NCBI GenBank assembly: GCA_948146395.1
Contig: OX411555.1
Location: 43,361,725 to 43,425,724, forward strand
Length of the DNA: 64,000 bases
From: Fragum whitleyi
Lineage: Eukaryota > Mollusca > Bivalvia > Cardiida > Cardiidae
Reading direction: 5' to 3'
Shown here: positions 45,253 through 57,322 of the stretch, piece after piece
How the letters are laid out: each line of letters starts with the position of its first letter
Position numbering within the stretch: the stretch's first letter is position 1
Notes under the pieces: model-generated
What the model saw: only the letters and a program-made list of their open reading frames with translations
Told to the model about the DNA's origin: nothing
Databases searched by the model: none
Position numbers and translations under genes: made by a program

Positions 45253-45805
45253 TATTCTTCATGGCGCCTCGCCGGGAACATAGATAATAATTTGAACCGG
45301 TAATGGCAGCCATTATTAAAATTATATGATTACTATTAAGTACCTTTCAATTTTACCAATCTGTAAATTCAAAGTGCTAACTTTCTCGTTCAGCAAATAA
45401 CCGCTTTCATATCATAACGAAGGATGTAGTAGTCTGGCGTCACTAAGTACTACCTGTGACGTCACTACATGATTACTCTCATTAGAGGCCCACTTTGGGA
45501 TACTGATAGTTCGAAAGAAATCAGAGTATAGCAAGACCTTCAATAGGCAAAAGACAGATTTTTTGTCTGAAACTTTGAAGTATGATAAATTCGTAATACG
45601 GTTTCTTGCCTTGGTATATATCGAGTTATTCCCAGCAATAAAAATGTTGACACGCCTCGCTTATGGCTTGTGTGACATCATTTTTTCCACCCCGGAATAA
45701 ATCGTTACCCAGGGAAGAAACCGTATTACTAATAATGTTATTCTTCCTATTTCATATATGCGTTCTACGCCATTGTGTTATAATTCTACTATTGCAATTC
45801 TTATA

Positions 45806-46034
45806 TGTGACCCGTCACGCAAAAAAGGGATCCTAGTCAGACTGCGCGGATTGCACAGACTAACTTGGGATGAATCTTTTAGCACTTGACTAAATTTCAA
45901 AATCTAGAATGATCAATCTACCTTTCTATGAAATATTTTTTGAAATGCGACTTCTAGTCGACCTGTACTAGAACAAATCTCTTTTTCAATTATATAACGG
46001 AGTTCCCAGATGGCCCCTGTGCGCGTGACGGGTT
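45806..46034. mobile_element. M3 MITE
   Basis: GTGACCCGTCACGCAAAAAA ... GCGCGTGACGGGTTA, with GACTGCGCGGATTGCACAGA near the left end. It is shorter than the other two copies, with a deletion in the left arm. Confidence 0.8.
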
Positions 46035-46336
46035 ATTATCTTAATATTGTTCAAAATTATTGGAACCATTAAATTTAAGTTTTATTAAAGACAACAGAGA
46101 ACATTTTAATGTATCTTACGCATACTTTTTGTAGGCATTCCTAGGCTTCAATTTAAAGATAAAACTGAAATTTCAAAAAAGAAAAAAAGGACTAGATCTA
46201 GTACATATTTTGTCTGTCAAAACTGACTATTTTTTTTATTGACCGATCTTTTGACTGTTGGGCTCTATGTTCCTTTCCCTAGAAATGCCTACTTAGTAAA
46301 CGTGCCATCACCTTGCTGGTCAGGTGCACAAAGGTT

Positions 46337-46778
46337 TACAGTTAGTTGCATTGTGAAATTGACATTAACCTCAATCAAAACCATTCTAAAACGCTCACTC
46401 AGCGCTCCAGTCATTCATTCCAAACACTCACTCAAACCATTCAAAAACGCTCAAACCTATTGAAAAATATAAAATCAACAACGTCATTCATAATAATTTT
46501 TGATAGAGAAAAAAACGCGTTTTCTCTGACATAATTCAAAATGTTAGCGTCTCAGAGGTTTTTGAAGAAATCGGAAGCTATGTATAGAACTTGTACACAT
46601 TTTTTATTAAAGGGAGGTAATCAATATCGCTAATTTTGTTCATACTGAACAAAATTTGTGTTATAGAATTGCCTCCCATTAAATTCACTCAAAACTCGCT
46701 CCTCACACTCATTCAATTTCATTCCTAAAGCGTTCCATATTCATTCACCTTGTCAATTTCACGATGTTCTTAACTGTA
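46337..46778. mobile_element. M1 MITE
   Basis: TACAGTTAGTTGCATTGTG ... CACGATGTTCTTAACTGTA. Overlapping open frames (46239-46463, 46346-46534) come from its inverted repeat. Confidence 0.85.
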
Positions 46779-47161
46779 GTAAAAATATTGAAAGGAATTA
46801 TCGCACATAGCAATAAACCGTTTCAAAATCTTAAAATTTGTTGACGTCAAAAATTGCGTAAGAACATAATCAGCCCAAATTTTGTCTGTGGAAGCAAGCC
46901 AATAAAAGAAGCGTTGAACTATCAATGCAAACTTCAAACTGTTTCTGAAACATGAAGGGTGGTTTTAAATGTTTAAACTGATTTTAAGAATTTTCCAATT
47001 GAATTATAAAGACTGGTGCAACTAATCTTGTGCTTAAGTTTTTGTTCGTAACTGCACAGACGTAAAACGACATCATGTCGTTATGTTGTTTGACTAAAGC
47101 GGACGATCTGTTAATCATTAACCAACTAACAATAACAAATCTGGTTGACATGATGACTCCT

Positions 47162-47402
47162 GGGGCCCGTTTTACTAAACTTCTTACGACAAAAATGATC
47201 GTAAGTCAAACTTAAATCGTACCTGGTGTTATCATTTATAGATAGATTCTCCCTTGCAATATCTCACTGGAATCGTCTTTTGAAGACGATTCCAATGATA
47301 TAATGCATGGCAGAATTCCATATTTAGTTACTACTGTAGAAGCAACTTTAATTTTAGACTTACGATAAAAATGATCGTAAGATGTTTAGTAAAACGGGCC
47401 CC
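47162..47402. mobile_element. M6 MITE
   Basis: GGGGCCCGTTTTACTAAACT ... TTTAGTAAAACGGGCCCC, with inner TCTTACGA/TCGTAAG arms and a central hairpin GGAATCGTCTT ... AAGACGATTCC. About 241 bp. Confidence 0.85.
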
Positions 47403-47663
47403 TGTAAACTGATCGGTTTAGACAATTGTCTATAGGGAACTGACAATTTGAAAGCCCGCTTAATAATTGTTGAATCTACTGTAACTCGTCAAGCGTCTTT
47501 AAGCATTCATTTCCAGATTAAATCCTCATAAGCCAGAGAGGTTCCGGGTATGATTTTTCATGGGGTCGATCATTTATTTGTGTGTTACACAGTACTACAG
47601 CGACATCCCTTCCGAGATTTCAGTTTCTCATTCCAAATTTGTCTACGATTATCAACCCACTGG

Positions 47664-47828
47664 TTAAGGTATTGGACGCAAAATAGTTTTGCAACATCTC
47701 AAAAGTAATGAACTTAAACAGTGTTAACCAAGGTTTCCTAATGATTTTCATTAGGAAACTTCGGTTAACATTGTGAAGGAATATGTGGTCCGAAATGTTG
47801 TGTAACTATTACGGGTCTACTACCTTAA
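47664..47828. mobile_element. M2 MITE (TTAA)
   Basis: TTAAGGTATTGGACGCAAAA ... GGGTCTACTACCTTAA with a central hairpin, GTTTCCTAATG against CATTAGGAAAC. Confidence 0.8.
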
Positions 47829-48063
47829 AGACAAACTGTTCCGCAATAAGAAAGTAATTAATCATAAAAACAACCTTTCAAATCCCCACAAGTTTTATTC
47901 ATTTCTATTTCTCCTTTTTCTTTTTTTTTAATTACCTCGATTTCAGGGTATTTTTGAACGATTTCGGACCGTTTAAAATGATTTGAGTGAGAAGTCTTTG
48001 ATTGAACTTTGATTGAAACGTTTGAGTCAGCAATATACATGTACAATGGTTTGATTAGGTACT

Positions 48064-48152
48064 ATGGGCCAACTTATTTCTCGCCCGAAAGGGTCCCAAT
48101 TTTGATGTTTTTCAGCCGGGCCACAATTAGAAACCAGCCCCTGTGTTCCGGC
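48064..48152 (-). repeat. Dispersed ~90-bp repeat, copy 1
   Basis: GGGCCAACTTATTTCTC ... CAGCCGGGCCACAATTAGAA ... CCCTGTGTTCCGG. Its reverse complement is at 57229-57322. Probably part of a larger unrecognised element. Confidence 0.75.
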
Positions 48153-48284
48153 TGACAAGATGATACAAACCGTTTTTAAGGGGACCGACCTCGATTCTAG
48201 AACAAAAAATCTTCCCAACAGATTTGGCTCAAACTGTTCTATGTTATTAATCAAAGCGTTACAATAAAAGCGAGACAATAAAAA

Positions 48285-48700
48285 ATATATGTCACCGTGA
48301 TTGGGAAAAAATGAGGGTCGTCCAAAAATTTCGTAGATTTAAGATGGAGTTGAATGGGAATTTAGGTAATTTTGGCATAAAATAGATTTTTAAAATATAT
48401 TCTGTCCAAGAGATTTTCGTAATGGTCTCATATTTTGTTGTCACAGGCTTGCTCTTTTAAAAAATGAAATAAAAAATATAGGTCACCGTATCATTTATTG
48501 AAAGGGACGTTCAAAAAGATCTAATTTTTACTTAAAAACAAGCACATGTGTTGAATTTCACAATATTTCCTACTTTGATCACAGATATAAAAGATAAAAT
48601 AAGTATTTATTTTATATTTTTTCCTCTCTCTGCAATGTTAAGGGTAACATAATTTACCCCTATTACAAAAGGGGTCGTCTCAAAAGTATCCAAATTCATT
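48285..48700 (+). repeat. ~165-bp degenerate repeat array, left block
   Basis: Units begin with GGTCGTCCAAAA-like text at about 48311, 48505 and 48671. The first part matches 54065-54460 in the same orientation, including AATTTTGGCATAAAA and TATTTTGTTG. Confidence 0.7.
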
Positions 48701-50287
48701 ATCTTAGTAGTCCGGCAGAAATTAAGCTGGACCTAGTAGTGTGGTATAAAGTTTTTTTCTTGGTTGATTCTGGTAGCTAAGACATTGCACATCAAGAATC
48801 TGACTGATGACATCTTGTCATCATTGAGCATTTCGAGAAAATGGAGATGGCAGCCAGGGTTATCGTGAAATATACAAACTGTGCATAAACTTGCTATAAT
48901 TATTTTTCTGGACCTACTTTTCCACTTGTTCTGGTCACTAAGATGCTTTTTAGAACTCACTAAATAAATTAATGTGTGAAGTTGAAATTCAAATTTCGAC
49001 TTGTAATCAAGATGGCAGCCAAATGGAATTCTGGATTAGTAAACAGTGTAAAACGCATTATTATGACAGACTTCAACCTAAAAAGGTTTTCAACCATTTT
49101 GTTCAGGGGCTGAAACCATTTTCTTTTTGAAACGGGTAAAGAATTCTAATCGTTTGATTCTTTTCGGAAATTAAACTTGGCAGCCAGGAATGCATAAATG
49201 CAAATTTTTGCTCAAAATGAAAATGTCAATCTGGAAGATTTTTAATGCCAGTTTAGCTGATTCCTAGATTGATTCTTCTAGCCAAAGCATTCATCAATAA
49301 TTACACTGATGATACCTTGTAATAATTGAGATTTTTTAAAATTGAGATGGCAGCCAGTATTTTCATACAATATACAAGCTTAGCATAAGCATAATATCTA
49401 CATATTTTTTAACATATTATTTTTTTTATTTTTGAGCTAATAAGAACTAGAGAAACAAAACATGCTCAAATTTTGATATAAATTTAGAATCGCAATCAAT
49501 ATGGTAGCCAAGTGGGATTCTGAAAGTCAGATTGAAACCAACAACAACCTTTAGATAATTTTAAACATGTAGTCCGCAAGTAATCTGACCAATTTTGAAA
49601 ATAGGCTCATAAAAACAACCTCTAATCTAATTTCTTTCTTAAATTTGAAGTCAGTCAGGAAAAATGAATGTGGATTTCCACCTAAAAACAAATAAACCTT
49701 CTACTCGCAATTTTTGCTATTAACATGCCCTGCCAAAATAGGTAACAAAACGACTGCCTTATACAAAACTCAAATTGATTATAGTTATCAGGATAGTTTT
49801 AGCAAGTTGAGCTCTTATAAAAGTAAAGAGGCAATAGCTCTAAATAAATTCTAATAAAATACACATGCCATTGACTAATTGAAATACAAGAATTTAGATT
49901 TGAGATCATGTTTACTTGAAAATTGGATTGATGACAGCCTTTATCGTGTATATATGTAGTAAAACCCAAGATAAAAATTAGAAATGTGAACAAAAATGTA
50001 TTTCTCTAAATGAAACAAAATTAAAAAAAAAAATGCCGTTTGCTTTTTAATATTCAAGATAGCAGCCACAAATGAAAAAATATAAAAGATTTTTTTTGTA
50101 TCAGCTTTTATCAAGCCTTTGTTTGTATATTTTTAAGTCTTTGTTGTAAAACTTCCCTTTTAGAGATGCTGACTATTTATCGGAATCTTGTTATCATGTC
50201 GATTACAGTGCAAGCTATTTTAAGTATAATGACACAACTGAACAGAGGAAAAGTTGCAAATGTTTATCACAGTTGATCTTTTGGACC

Positions 50288-50420
50288 TAGACCATTGCAC
50301 AGTGTCGGACTCTCAACCACAGGCACCATGGTTCGATCTTCGGCCGAGGCAAATATTGTTTGAATGTGTGTCCACCAGTTTTCGAAGCAACGCAGATTTG
50401 CAGAAAAACTGATAAAAGTG
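50288..50420 (+). repeat. tRNA-derived SINE fragment
   Basis: GTGTCGGACTCTCAACCACA and ATGGTTCGATCTTCGGCCG resemble a tRNA anticodon arm and T-arm. The body fades by about 50420. Confidence 0.5.
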
Positions 50421-50510
50421 GTAGTAAACCCAAGCAGCTTTGCCTTACATTACATTTCTTTGGTCATCAAGCTTTCTGCCAAGCTCAAACAGACATTAAA
50501 TTTTAATTTA

Positions 50511-50782
50511 CAATGATTGATTGATTGAATGGAGTTTTACGCCGCTTTCAACATTTTTACAATTATATCGGAGAACCTAACAATGGTTTCCTGGTATTTC
50601 TCTCACCAATACAACCACCACATCCTTTCCTAGCCTCCAGCTGCTATCTCACATTGATCTACGATTATCAATCCATTGGTGAAAGACAAATAGTCGGAAA
50701 GAATGAGTGCCGCCGTCGGGGATCGAACCGGGACCTTTAGATTGACAGTCCGACGCGCTGCCGACTGCGCTATGAAGGCTGC
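50511..50782 (-). repeat. tRNA-derived SINE (family 1), best copy
   Basis: Reading the minus strand, the head has TAGCGCAGTCGGCAGCGCG, then AAAGGTCCCGGTTCGATCCC and CGACGGCGGCA, close to an initiator or elongator tRNA-Met layout with a changed anticodon loop. The body has GATAATCGTAGATC and GCAGCTGGAGGCTAGG, and the tail is AAAGCGGCGTAAAACTCC followed by ATCA-type repeats. Inserted in the foldback at 48732-52401. Confidence 0.8.
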
Positions 50783-52550
50783 ATATTTACTTTGCGATGA
50801 ACAAATGTTAAAAATATTGTAAATGTGGAATGACAGCCAAAAAGGCAATTGATTGAAATGATCATTTAACCTATGTAAGAATCAAGATGTCATTATTGGT
50901 TCTACTTGTCGTTCTGAGCGGTCTAAAGATGTCGCCAAAGAATTTTAAAAAAATGACTAAAAAACACTGTCAACGCTTCTTATTAGCTTTTATCTAATGA
51001 TAGTGGCCCATGTTTCTTAAATTTATGATTTCAATATTCATTTCAGTCATGAAGTGCTTATTTTAAGATCACAACATTCTCAATGCGAGATGGCAATCAG
51101 TTTGAAATACTAAATTAGCTTGTATCCAAATACATGTAAAATCATTAGATCAGAGGGGGCACCATACACTCCTCGAAGCGGTATAGCGAAAAAAGGTATG
51201 GAATTATTCATTTGACGCAGATCCAAGACGTTAATATGCGTTATCTCTGGTCCGCATGGTATTTTAGGGTGAATTTCAAGATGGCAACTAAAATAATTGA
51301 TGTGTAAGAAACGCTTTTGTAGATGTCCTTCCACATTTGTATCTACATTTTATGACTTAAAAATCTGTTTAATGAGTTCCTTACGCCATATTTATGAATC
51401 ATGGTCAATTAGAAAATCATAGATTCTTATTTCGAGATGACAGCTAGTTTTCAGAACAAAAATTGTCTTTCTTTTTCTTTTAGTCTGTGGACCAGTAAGA
51501 GTCACCTTATAACCTCTAAGGAATGTCGAAGAGTGATATTTATTTGTTCATTGGACCTCTCTGAGCCTCTCTGGGCAAAACAAGTGGAAATCTGTAGAGA
51601 ACCATCAGAAAGAAGTTAGGGTTATGGATGCTGTCATCCGCATTCCTGGCTGCCATCTTAAACTAAGAAAAATGAGTCATATGTAGTGAGAGATACAATC
51701 TGCTTGATGAAAGTAGTATGGAAAGAGAATAATATTTGATATAAATTAAAAAGAATTGAGAAAAACTAAGTTAACTCCTATTCACAGTGCAATGCTATCA
51801 AAAATCAACCGTTCTGTTTGGCAGCCATCTTACCTCATGAACATAATTTTGATGATCAATTTAAATACTAGTATTTGCTTTATCAGAAAACGGCAAGTTA
51901 GTTGATTAATAGTAATATTAAATAAAGGTATAAAGGTCAATTAACATTTGTAGCTAACCAAAATGGTATTATTCTCAACTTTGCATTCCCGGCTGCCATC
52001 TAGTTAGGAAATCAATTTAAAAGCGGTGATGGGGCTATCAATCTTATTTTAAGTAGACGGGATTACAACTCTCAGACATATCAGGAATTAAACCAATTCA
52101 AAAGTCTGGTTTGTCAAATAGAATCTATTGTTCTCTAAATGCCGTGTAATATTACTGTTTGGCTGCCATGTTGTCTACAATAGTTATTGTTTCTTTCGTT
52201 TTATGGGTTAATTTCCTCATTATACTTAAAAATATGCATAAAAACCTATCACCAAGACAAGTAAAGCAAGGGGTCCTGGCTGCCATCTCGATTTTCTCAA
52301 AATGCTCAATGATGACAAGATGTCATCAGGCAGATTCATGATGAGTAAGACTTTGGCTACAGGAATCAACCAAGAAAAAAACTTTATACCACACTACTAG
52401 GTTCAAGTATCAAAGTACTGACAGTACTGAAAGCCAGGTCTTGAGTACATGTAAATGGTTGAACTCGTTCTCCTTTCAGGGAGAAACAAAACATAATAAA
52501 GTACAAAAAAGTAATTGTAACCTCAAATTTTAGAGACTTGCATAAAATCT

Positions 52551-52577
52551 CACAAAAAAAAAAAAAAAAAAAAAAAA
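52551..52577. repeat. Poly-A run
   Basis: About 24 As just outside the SINE at 52602-52811, on the side of its 3' end. Confidence 0.8.
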
Positions 52578-52601
52578 TACAAAAATATACATACGCACAT
52601 C

Positions 52602-52811
52602 ATGAGTTTTGGTTTAAACCTATTTATTTTACATCGATTGGGAAACAAGTTCTTACAACTTAGATTAATCCCTCTCGATTCTGCTTCCTGGAAAATTCAC
52701 CAGTACTCGCGCCGAATGTGTGGGCCAATGAAAGACCCAAGATCGATAGCCGCTCCCGGGAATCGAACTGGGTCAAGAGGCAGACGATCTACCTCTAGAC
52801 CACGGACACCA
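52602..52811 (-). repeat. tRNA-derived SINE (family 2)
   Basis: The minus strand reads GGTGTCCGTGGTCTAGAGGT, then CCCAGTTCGATTCCCGGGAG, CGGCTATCGATCTTGGG, and ends TAAATAGGTTTAAACC. A diverged second copy is at 59826-59990. The T-arm is well kept but the rest does not fold as a tRNA gene. Confidence 0.75.
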
Positions 52812-53361
52812 CACAGTGTGTGAGTACATGAGTACATTGTATTGGTCAGAGGATATGAAACACATCTAAAATAATAAAAAAATATTTCAAACGATAGAAA
52901 ATTGTTTTCCTTTTTCTCTTGATGATATGCAGTACTTCCGAAATGATTGGTTGAGATAACCCTATATCACCCCATTAACTATTCAACGCCAGCATCTTGT
53001 ATCCTGTCGCAGACGACTTTAAAAAAGATTGATTCAAAAGCAAAATATGCTCCTAATGAGTCATTTGGTATAAAAAATCCAAAGATATTATAAAAATTGC
53101 AGACGTATCAGCCCAGCAAAGCACACCGCTGTTGCGAAGGTCATGCTTATTGCTTAAAGACGTCGCATATGTTGCGTCTCAAATTATAAAAAAAAATAAT
53201 AAAAGAAAAAAGAAAAATAGAACTAATAGAAAAATGAGAGAACTTCTCAATATCTTGCCCCAAAAAGATCCCTGGATCGGATCTTTGTTGAAATTTTTAG
53301 GGTGTTACAGACGTTAAAAAACTAAAAAAACAAAAAAACCAAAAACAAAAACCCCACATGA

Positions 53362-53450
53362 TTCGCCGATTGTACGCCTCGAACCCACGCCGCGAATGTA
53401 CAAAAGTTTATGGGCTTCACACGTATACGTTAGGCTATGGCCACTCCGAC
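53362..53450 (-). repeat. tRNA-Ser/Leu-like sequence, probably a pseudogene or SINE head
   Basis: The minus strand reads GTCGGAGTGGCCATAGCC, a long variable-arm-like stretch, then GTGGGTTCGAGGCGTACAAT and CGGCGA. It resembles a class II tRNA, but the stems are imperfect and no terminator-like T run was checked in detail. Confidence 0.4.
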
Positions 53451-53704
53451 TATACGTTAGCAAATTTTAAGACTATATATTATTGATTTCCTAAAATAGG
53501 ATCCTTTCCTACGCGATTTACGATTGTGTAAAAAATATTCATATAGTTTACGGACCCAAAAGAATTGTCTTGTCTTTATTTTGATTTAACTAAAATGGCA
53601 GTTAAGTTAAAGCCCAAATGATACAGCAATTAGCGGTTTTCGGTCAGTACACACGAGGAACTACTTTTTGATTTTGGCGGTGAAGAGGTCAACAATTTCC
53701 ATCC

Positions 53705-53775
53705 CGTCTGGCAGCAATAAAGCCAGTATACTGAAAGTATACCTGGCTTTAAAAATATGCCACTTTTCTGCCGGA
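53705..53775. repeat. Hairpin element with GTCYGGCAG ends
   Basis: Outer GTCTGGCAG and CTGCCGGAC; inner AAAGCCAGTATAC and GTATACCTGGCTTT. TAGTCCGGCAGAAA occurs in opposite orientation at about 48708. Confidence 0.65.
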
Positions 53776-53934
53776 CTATAGCCATTACTTTCATTTACAA
53801 TGTCTTTTTTTTCCTTATATTAGACCGCATTTCTGACTGTTTAAGTTCTAGATTATTTGAATTCATAACAGTTTGCATTGATAACGGACTTTTATGCCGA
53901 AAAATTAAATTTCAAAAACACTTCTGCATAAAAT

Positions 53935-55330
53935 GAATAAAAGGGTCGTCCCAAAGACATCCCGTTCTACTAAAAACCAATTTCTAGAACAAGAAATCTG
54001 CCCAAGAGATTTTGATTAAACTGTAATATGTAACAACTCAGAGTGGTACGAGTTAATCAAGACAATAAATAATACGGGTCAACGTAATTGGGAAAGATTG
54101 AGGGCCGTTCAAAAAATTCCAAATTTTAAAATGTAGTTGAATTAGAATTAAGACAATTTTGGCATAAAACAGGTTTTAAGACATATTCTGCCCGAGAGAT
54201 TTCTATTATTTTTTCGTATTTTGTTGCCACCGACATGCTTTTTGACAATTTGAAATAAAAAAAAATATTGGTTTCCGTAAAATTTTTGGAAAGGGGCGTT
54301 CCAAAAGTACTTTTTTGTCCTAAATTACAATGATATTTGTTTATTTTGAGAATATGTCTTGCAATAAAGACGGATAAAAAGTATTTCCATTTCACTTTTT
54401 TTCTTCCACACTTTATGGTTAATGTACCTTTCCCCCATCACAAAAGGGGTTGTCTCAAAAGTAGCTAAATCATCATTTATAAGCCTGCGCTAAAATGAAA
54501 ATGTCCGTTTTTTTTGTTTTTTTTTTTTTTGTTTTTTTTTTTTTTTCTAAAAAACCTGCACCCTTACTGTTTCGGTCCTAGATAACATTATTTTCGAAAT
54601 ATTGTATTGTCACATAATTTTTGCAATGAAAAGGAATTACAAAGTAGACGTTTTTCTCGCATTTAATTAAAACGGGATCTTCATAAAAGTTTTCAGTTTT
54701 ACCTAAATCTGCTACCTATCTGAAGACATTCGGAGATTTTTTCAACTTTAAAAAAAATATTTAGCAAAGAAAGTACATGTATATTGATAATACTGTTCAA
54801 TTTCACCATGTAAAGAATGATAATAATTTTTAGTTTTAAAAAATGGATTGTCTAAAAAGTATCGAAACTCATTATATATCAACATCAAGTAAATGGAAAT
54901 TACATGTACTATTTTTTATCGCATGAAATGCATTTATAAGTATTTTAGTCCTGAATGTTTTGAATTCAATTGTTGCATTGAAACTGTCATTCTTTAACTA
55001 ATGTGCATTAAAACCTTAGCAATTCATTTTTATGTTAAAACAGGGTCGTCCCAAAAGTAATCAGTTTTACGGGAAAACTAATGAGTATTTGGGGATTTTC
55101 ACCACAGTATTTTTTACACTTCAGGAGAAGGATTTGAAAAAAAATGGCTTGCTAAAAGAATTTTTGTTTAATCATTTAAATTGTAAATGTTGTTTCCCAG
55201 AACGGAAGGGTAGTCTCAAAAGAATATACATCAAATAAATGTTAATGGAATAATCCATATTTTTAAAACCATATAATCATTTCCTCATTACATCAAAATA
55301 TGGGCGTCCTAAAAGTATTCTTATTAATGC
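53935..55330 (+). repeat. ~165-bp degenerate repeat array, right block
   Basis: Register motif GGTCGTCCCAAAAGTA, with variants, near 53940, 54103, 54292, 54446, 54676, 54843, 55042, 55205 and 55303. Spacing is mostly 155-200 bp. Continuation of the family seen at 48285-48700. Contains T-rich homopolymers at 54508-54547. Confidence 0.65.
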
Positions 55331-55556
55331 TATTTTGGGGATCTTCAAGTTTCAATTATAGAGAGGGATGTAAAATAAAACGATGTATTTTAATAATCTA
55401 AACTTTGTTTGCAATATAAAGAGCTGTAGATTCTGTTTTTCTTTTCTTTTCTTATAAATAACGGAAAGAAATAGATAAAATATAAATGACTGCATGAAAT
55501 TATTAACGGTCACTTGGAAGAACAAAAGCTTTTCTGATCTACCAACAGATAGAAAC

Positions 55557-55785
55557 CGCCGTCAAGGCGCAGTTGTAGCAAGTAGGACTATCAAGCAAAG
55601 TACCCCAGGTTCGAACCCCGACGGCGGCACACATACTTCCCGACTATTTGTCTTCCACAAATGGGCTGATAATCGTAGACTTACATGTATGTGGTGTAGC
55701 AGCAGGAAAATAGAAAAGTATTATATCGTAGTACTGGTTAAAAGCGGCGTTTAATACTATACAAATAAACGAATATGTAAATGAA
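55557..55785 (+). repeat. tRNA-derived SINE (family 1)
   Basis: Head AAGGCGCAGTTGTAGC, then CAGGTTCGAACCCCGACGGC; body TGATAATCGTAGAC and GTAGCAGCAGG; tail AAAGCGGCGTTTAATACTAT. The 86-codon frame over it is not a gene. Confidence 0.75.
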
Positions 55786-57150
55786 TGTAAATGAATGTTT
55801 GCCTTTTAGGGCCTTGTCTTGGTCATTCAGCACTCAACACATATGGGTCGTACGCATAAGCTGGTGATTTTAATTGAAAAAGTGATCAACTTCAACCTAT
55901 TCGAAAATATATTGACCTATCTTGTTTTGTAAACAAGTGATTTTAATGTTTTAACATTGAAATCGTGAGATCAACATAAAAAAACCAACAACATTGTGTA
56001 GTTAGATACTCCTTGATATACAACGCCCCTGTATATGGTGAAATATGGTGAAAAAATAAGACAAACCTTTAAATTCAAAAGATCGTTTGGTCAAGCGACA
56101 AAATAAAAATGATGAAGCTACGACGTTTTTCGTCTGTTGACTTTTAATAGATTAAAATCATAGAAAAAAATCACACACACCCCTCCGCCCCCCCCCCCCC
56201 TTTCCGAGAAAAAATATAGATCCGCGTATGATAATTTGAAAGTTTGTGCATGGCCAAGACATTTGTTGTAAACACAAACATCCATACCATGATATTGATG
56301 ATTATGTGCAAAATAAAAAGTTTCAGTGTAAAGGGAAAATACCCCATTAGTGTAAAGTATGTGAAGTTTAAAACGGTTATCTACACTTTGATCTCATTGT
56401 TTCGTCATAGATGTTTAATGACGTCATAATTTCTTGGGATGTTAGGATCAATGTTCTTGCACGAGGGTTGAGACAAGTTTTGAATGTGTTTCGTCTCGTT
56501 CCTGGAAAAGTCTACAGTGAATAATTAGGAAGAGGAATAGAGGAAGGATTTCAGACTTTTTTGGCGTTTAAAGCTTGATTCATTGAACTCAAGAGGATTT
56601 TCATCTGTTCGTCAATTCTATAAGACACTGGCATTAGGCGCAAGTCATCGTGTGTACTTGAATGTTGTTGCATAAGATCCAGCATTCATCTACAGATGAC
56701 TGTTGTCTAAGCCGTTCACCAACTGCTCTGATGTGTGTCTGATCTGTGTCGATGGTAGTGACCTTTCACAAGGTAAAAAAGATCTGAGTTTTTGCTGATT
56801 TATTTGATTGTTCATCTGACCTACGGAATGTACTAACTCGGTGGGGTTAGTACTAGAAAGCATGAGCTAAAATCGGCTCTGAACGCCTTTAATACACGAC
56901 ATTTGATAACATTTATTTACATTCACTACAAACATACATGCATGTAGAAGACCTCTTTGAATGACGTCGCACCAAAGCAATGTCGCAAAAATCTAAAATT
57001 AAATAATATTTATTTTCTAACCATTTTGATAGGGAAAATGAAATGTAAATCCACAATTTAAACCTTTTTTAAAGATAACTATTTATGAAAAACGCATTTT
57101 CTCATTCGAAATTTTTGCTGCCGTAATAAATCGAATCGAAGTCGGTCTCC
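55786..57150. other. No gene seen
   Basis: Unique-looking AT-rich DNA with a C-rich patch at 56181-56200. I find no exon, RNA or known repeat. Confidence 0.4.
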
Positions 57151-57228
57151 TTAAATTATACCCGTTTTTGCAAGCTTGTGCACGCGCAAAGCGGGATATA
57201 ATTAGAAAACGGTTTGTAGCATCTAGTC

Positions 57229-57322
57229 AACCGGAACACAGGGGCTGGTTTCTAATTGTGGCCCGGCTGAAAAACAACCCAAATCGGGCCCCCGCCCGGG
57301 GGAGAAATAAGTTGGCCCAATG
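57229..57322 (+). repeat. Dispersed ~90-bp repeat, copy 2
   Basis: CCGGAACACAGGGGCTGG ... GTGGCCCGGCTGAAAAAC ... GAGAAATAAGTTGGCCC, the reverse complement of 48064-48152 with an expanded GGGCCCCCGCCCGGGG centre. Confidence 0.75.

Larger units (their letters stand above)
48732..52401. repeat. 3.7-kb foldback of ~165-bp repeats
   Basis: The outermost 127 bp on each side are inverted copies: CCTAGTAGTGTGGTATAAAG ... AGATGGCAGCCAGG at 48732-48858 against CCTGGCTGCCATCTCG ... CCACACTACTAGG at 52275-52401. Inside, AGATGGCAGCCA-like registers occur on the plus strand near 48845, 49010, 49175, 49345, 49499, 50058, 50829, 51088, 51279 and 51435. They switch to the minus strand near 51645, 51821, 51987, 52160 and 52276. 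Two SINE pieces have inserted into it. No protein is encoded. Confidence 0.75.

Noticed and set aside
50700..50782. Functional tRNA-Met gene
   Set aside because: The anticodon loop is altered, stems are imperfect, and the sequence continues into a SINE body with an A/T-rich tail, so it is a SINE head.
55557..55630. Functional tRNA gene near GGTTCGAACCCCG
   Set aside because: The T-arm is good, but the D-arm and acceptor stem do not pair, and SINE body sequence follows.
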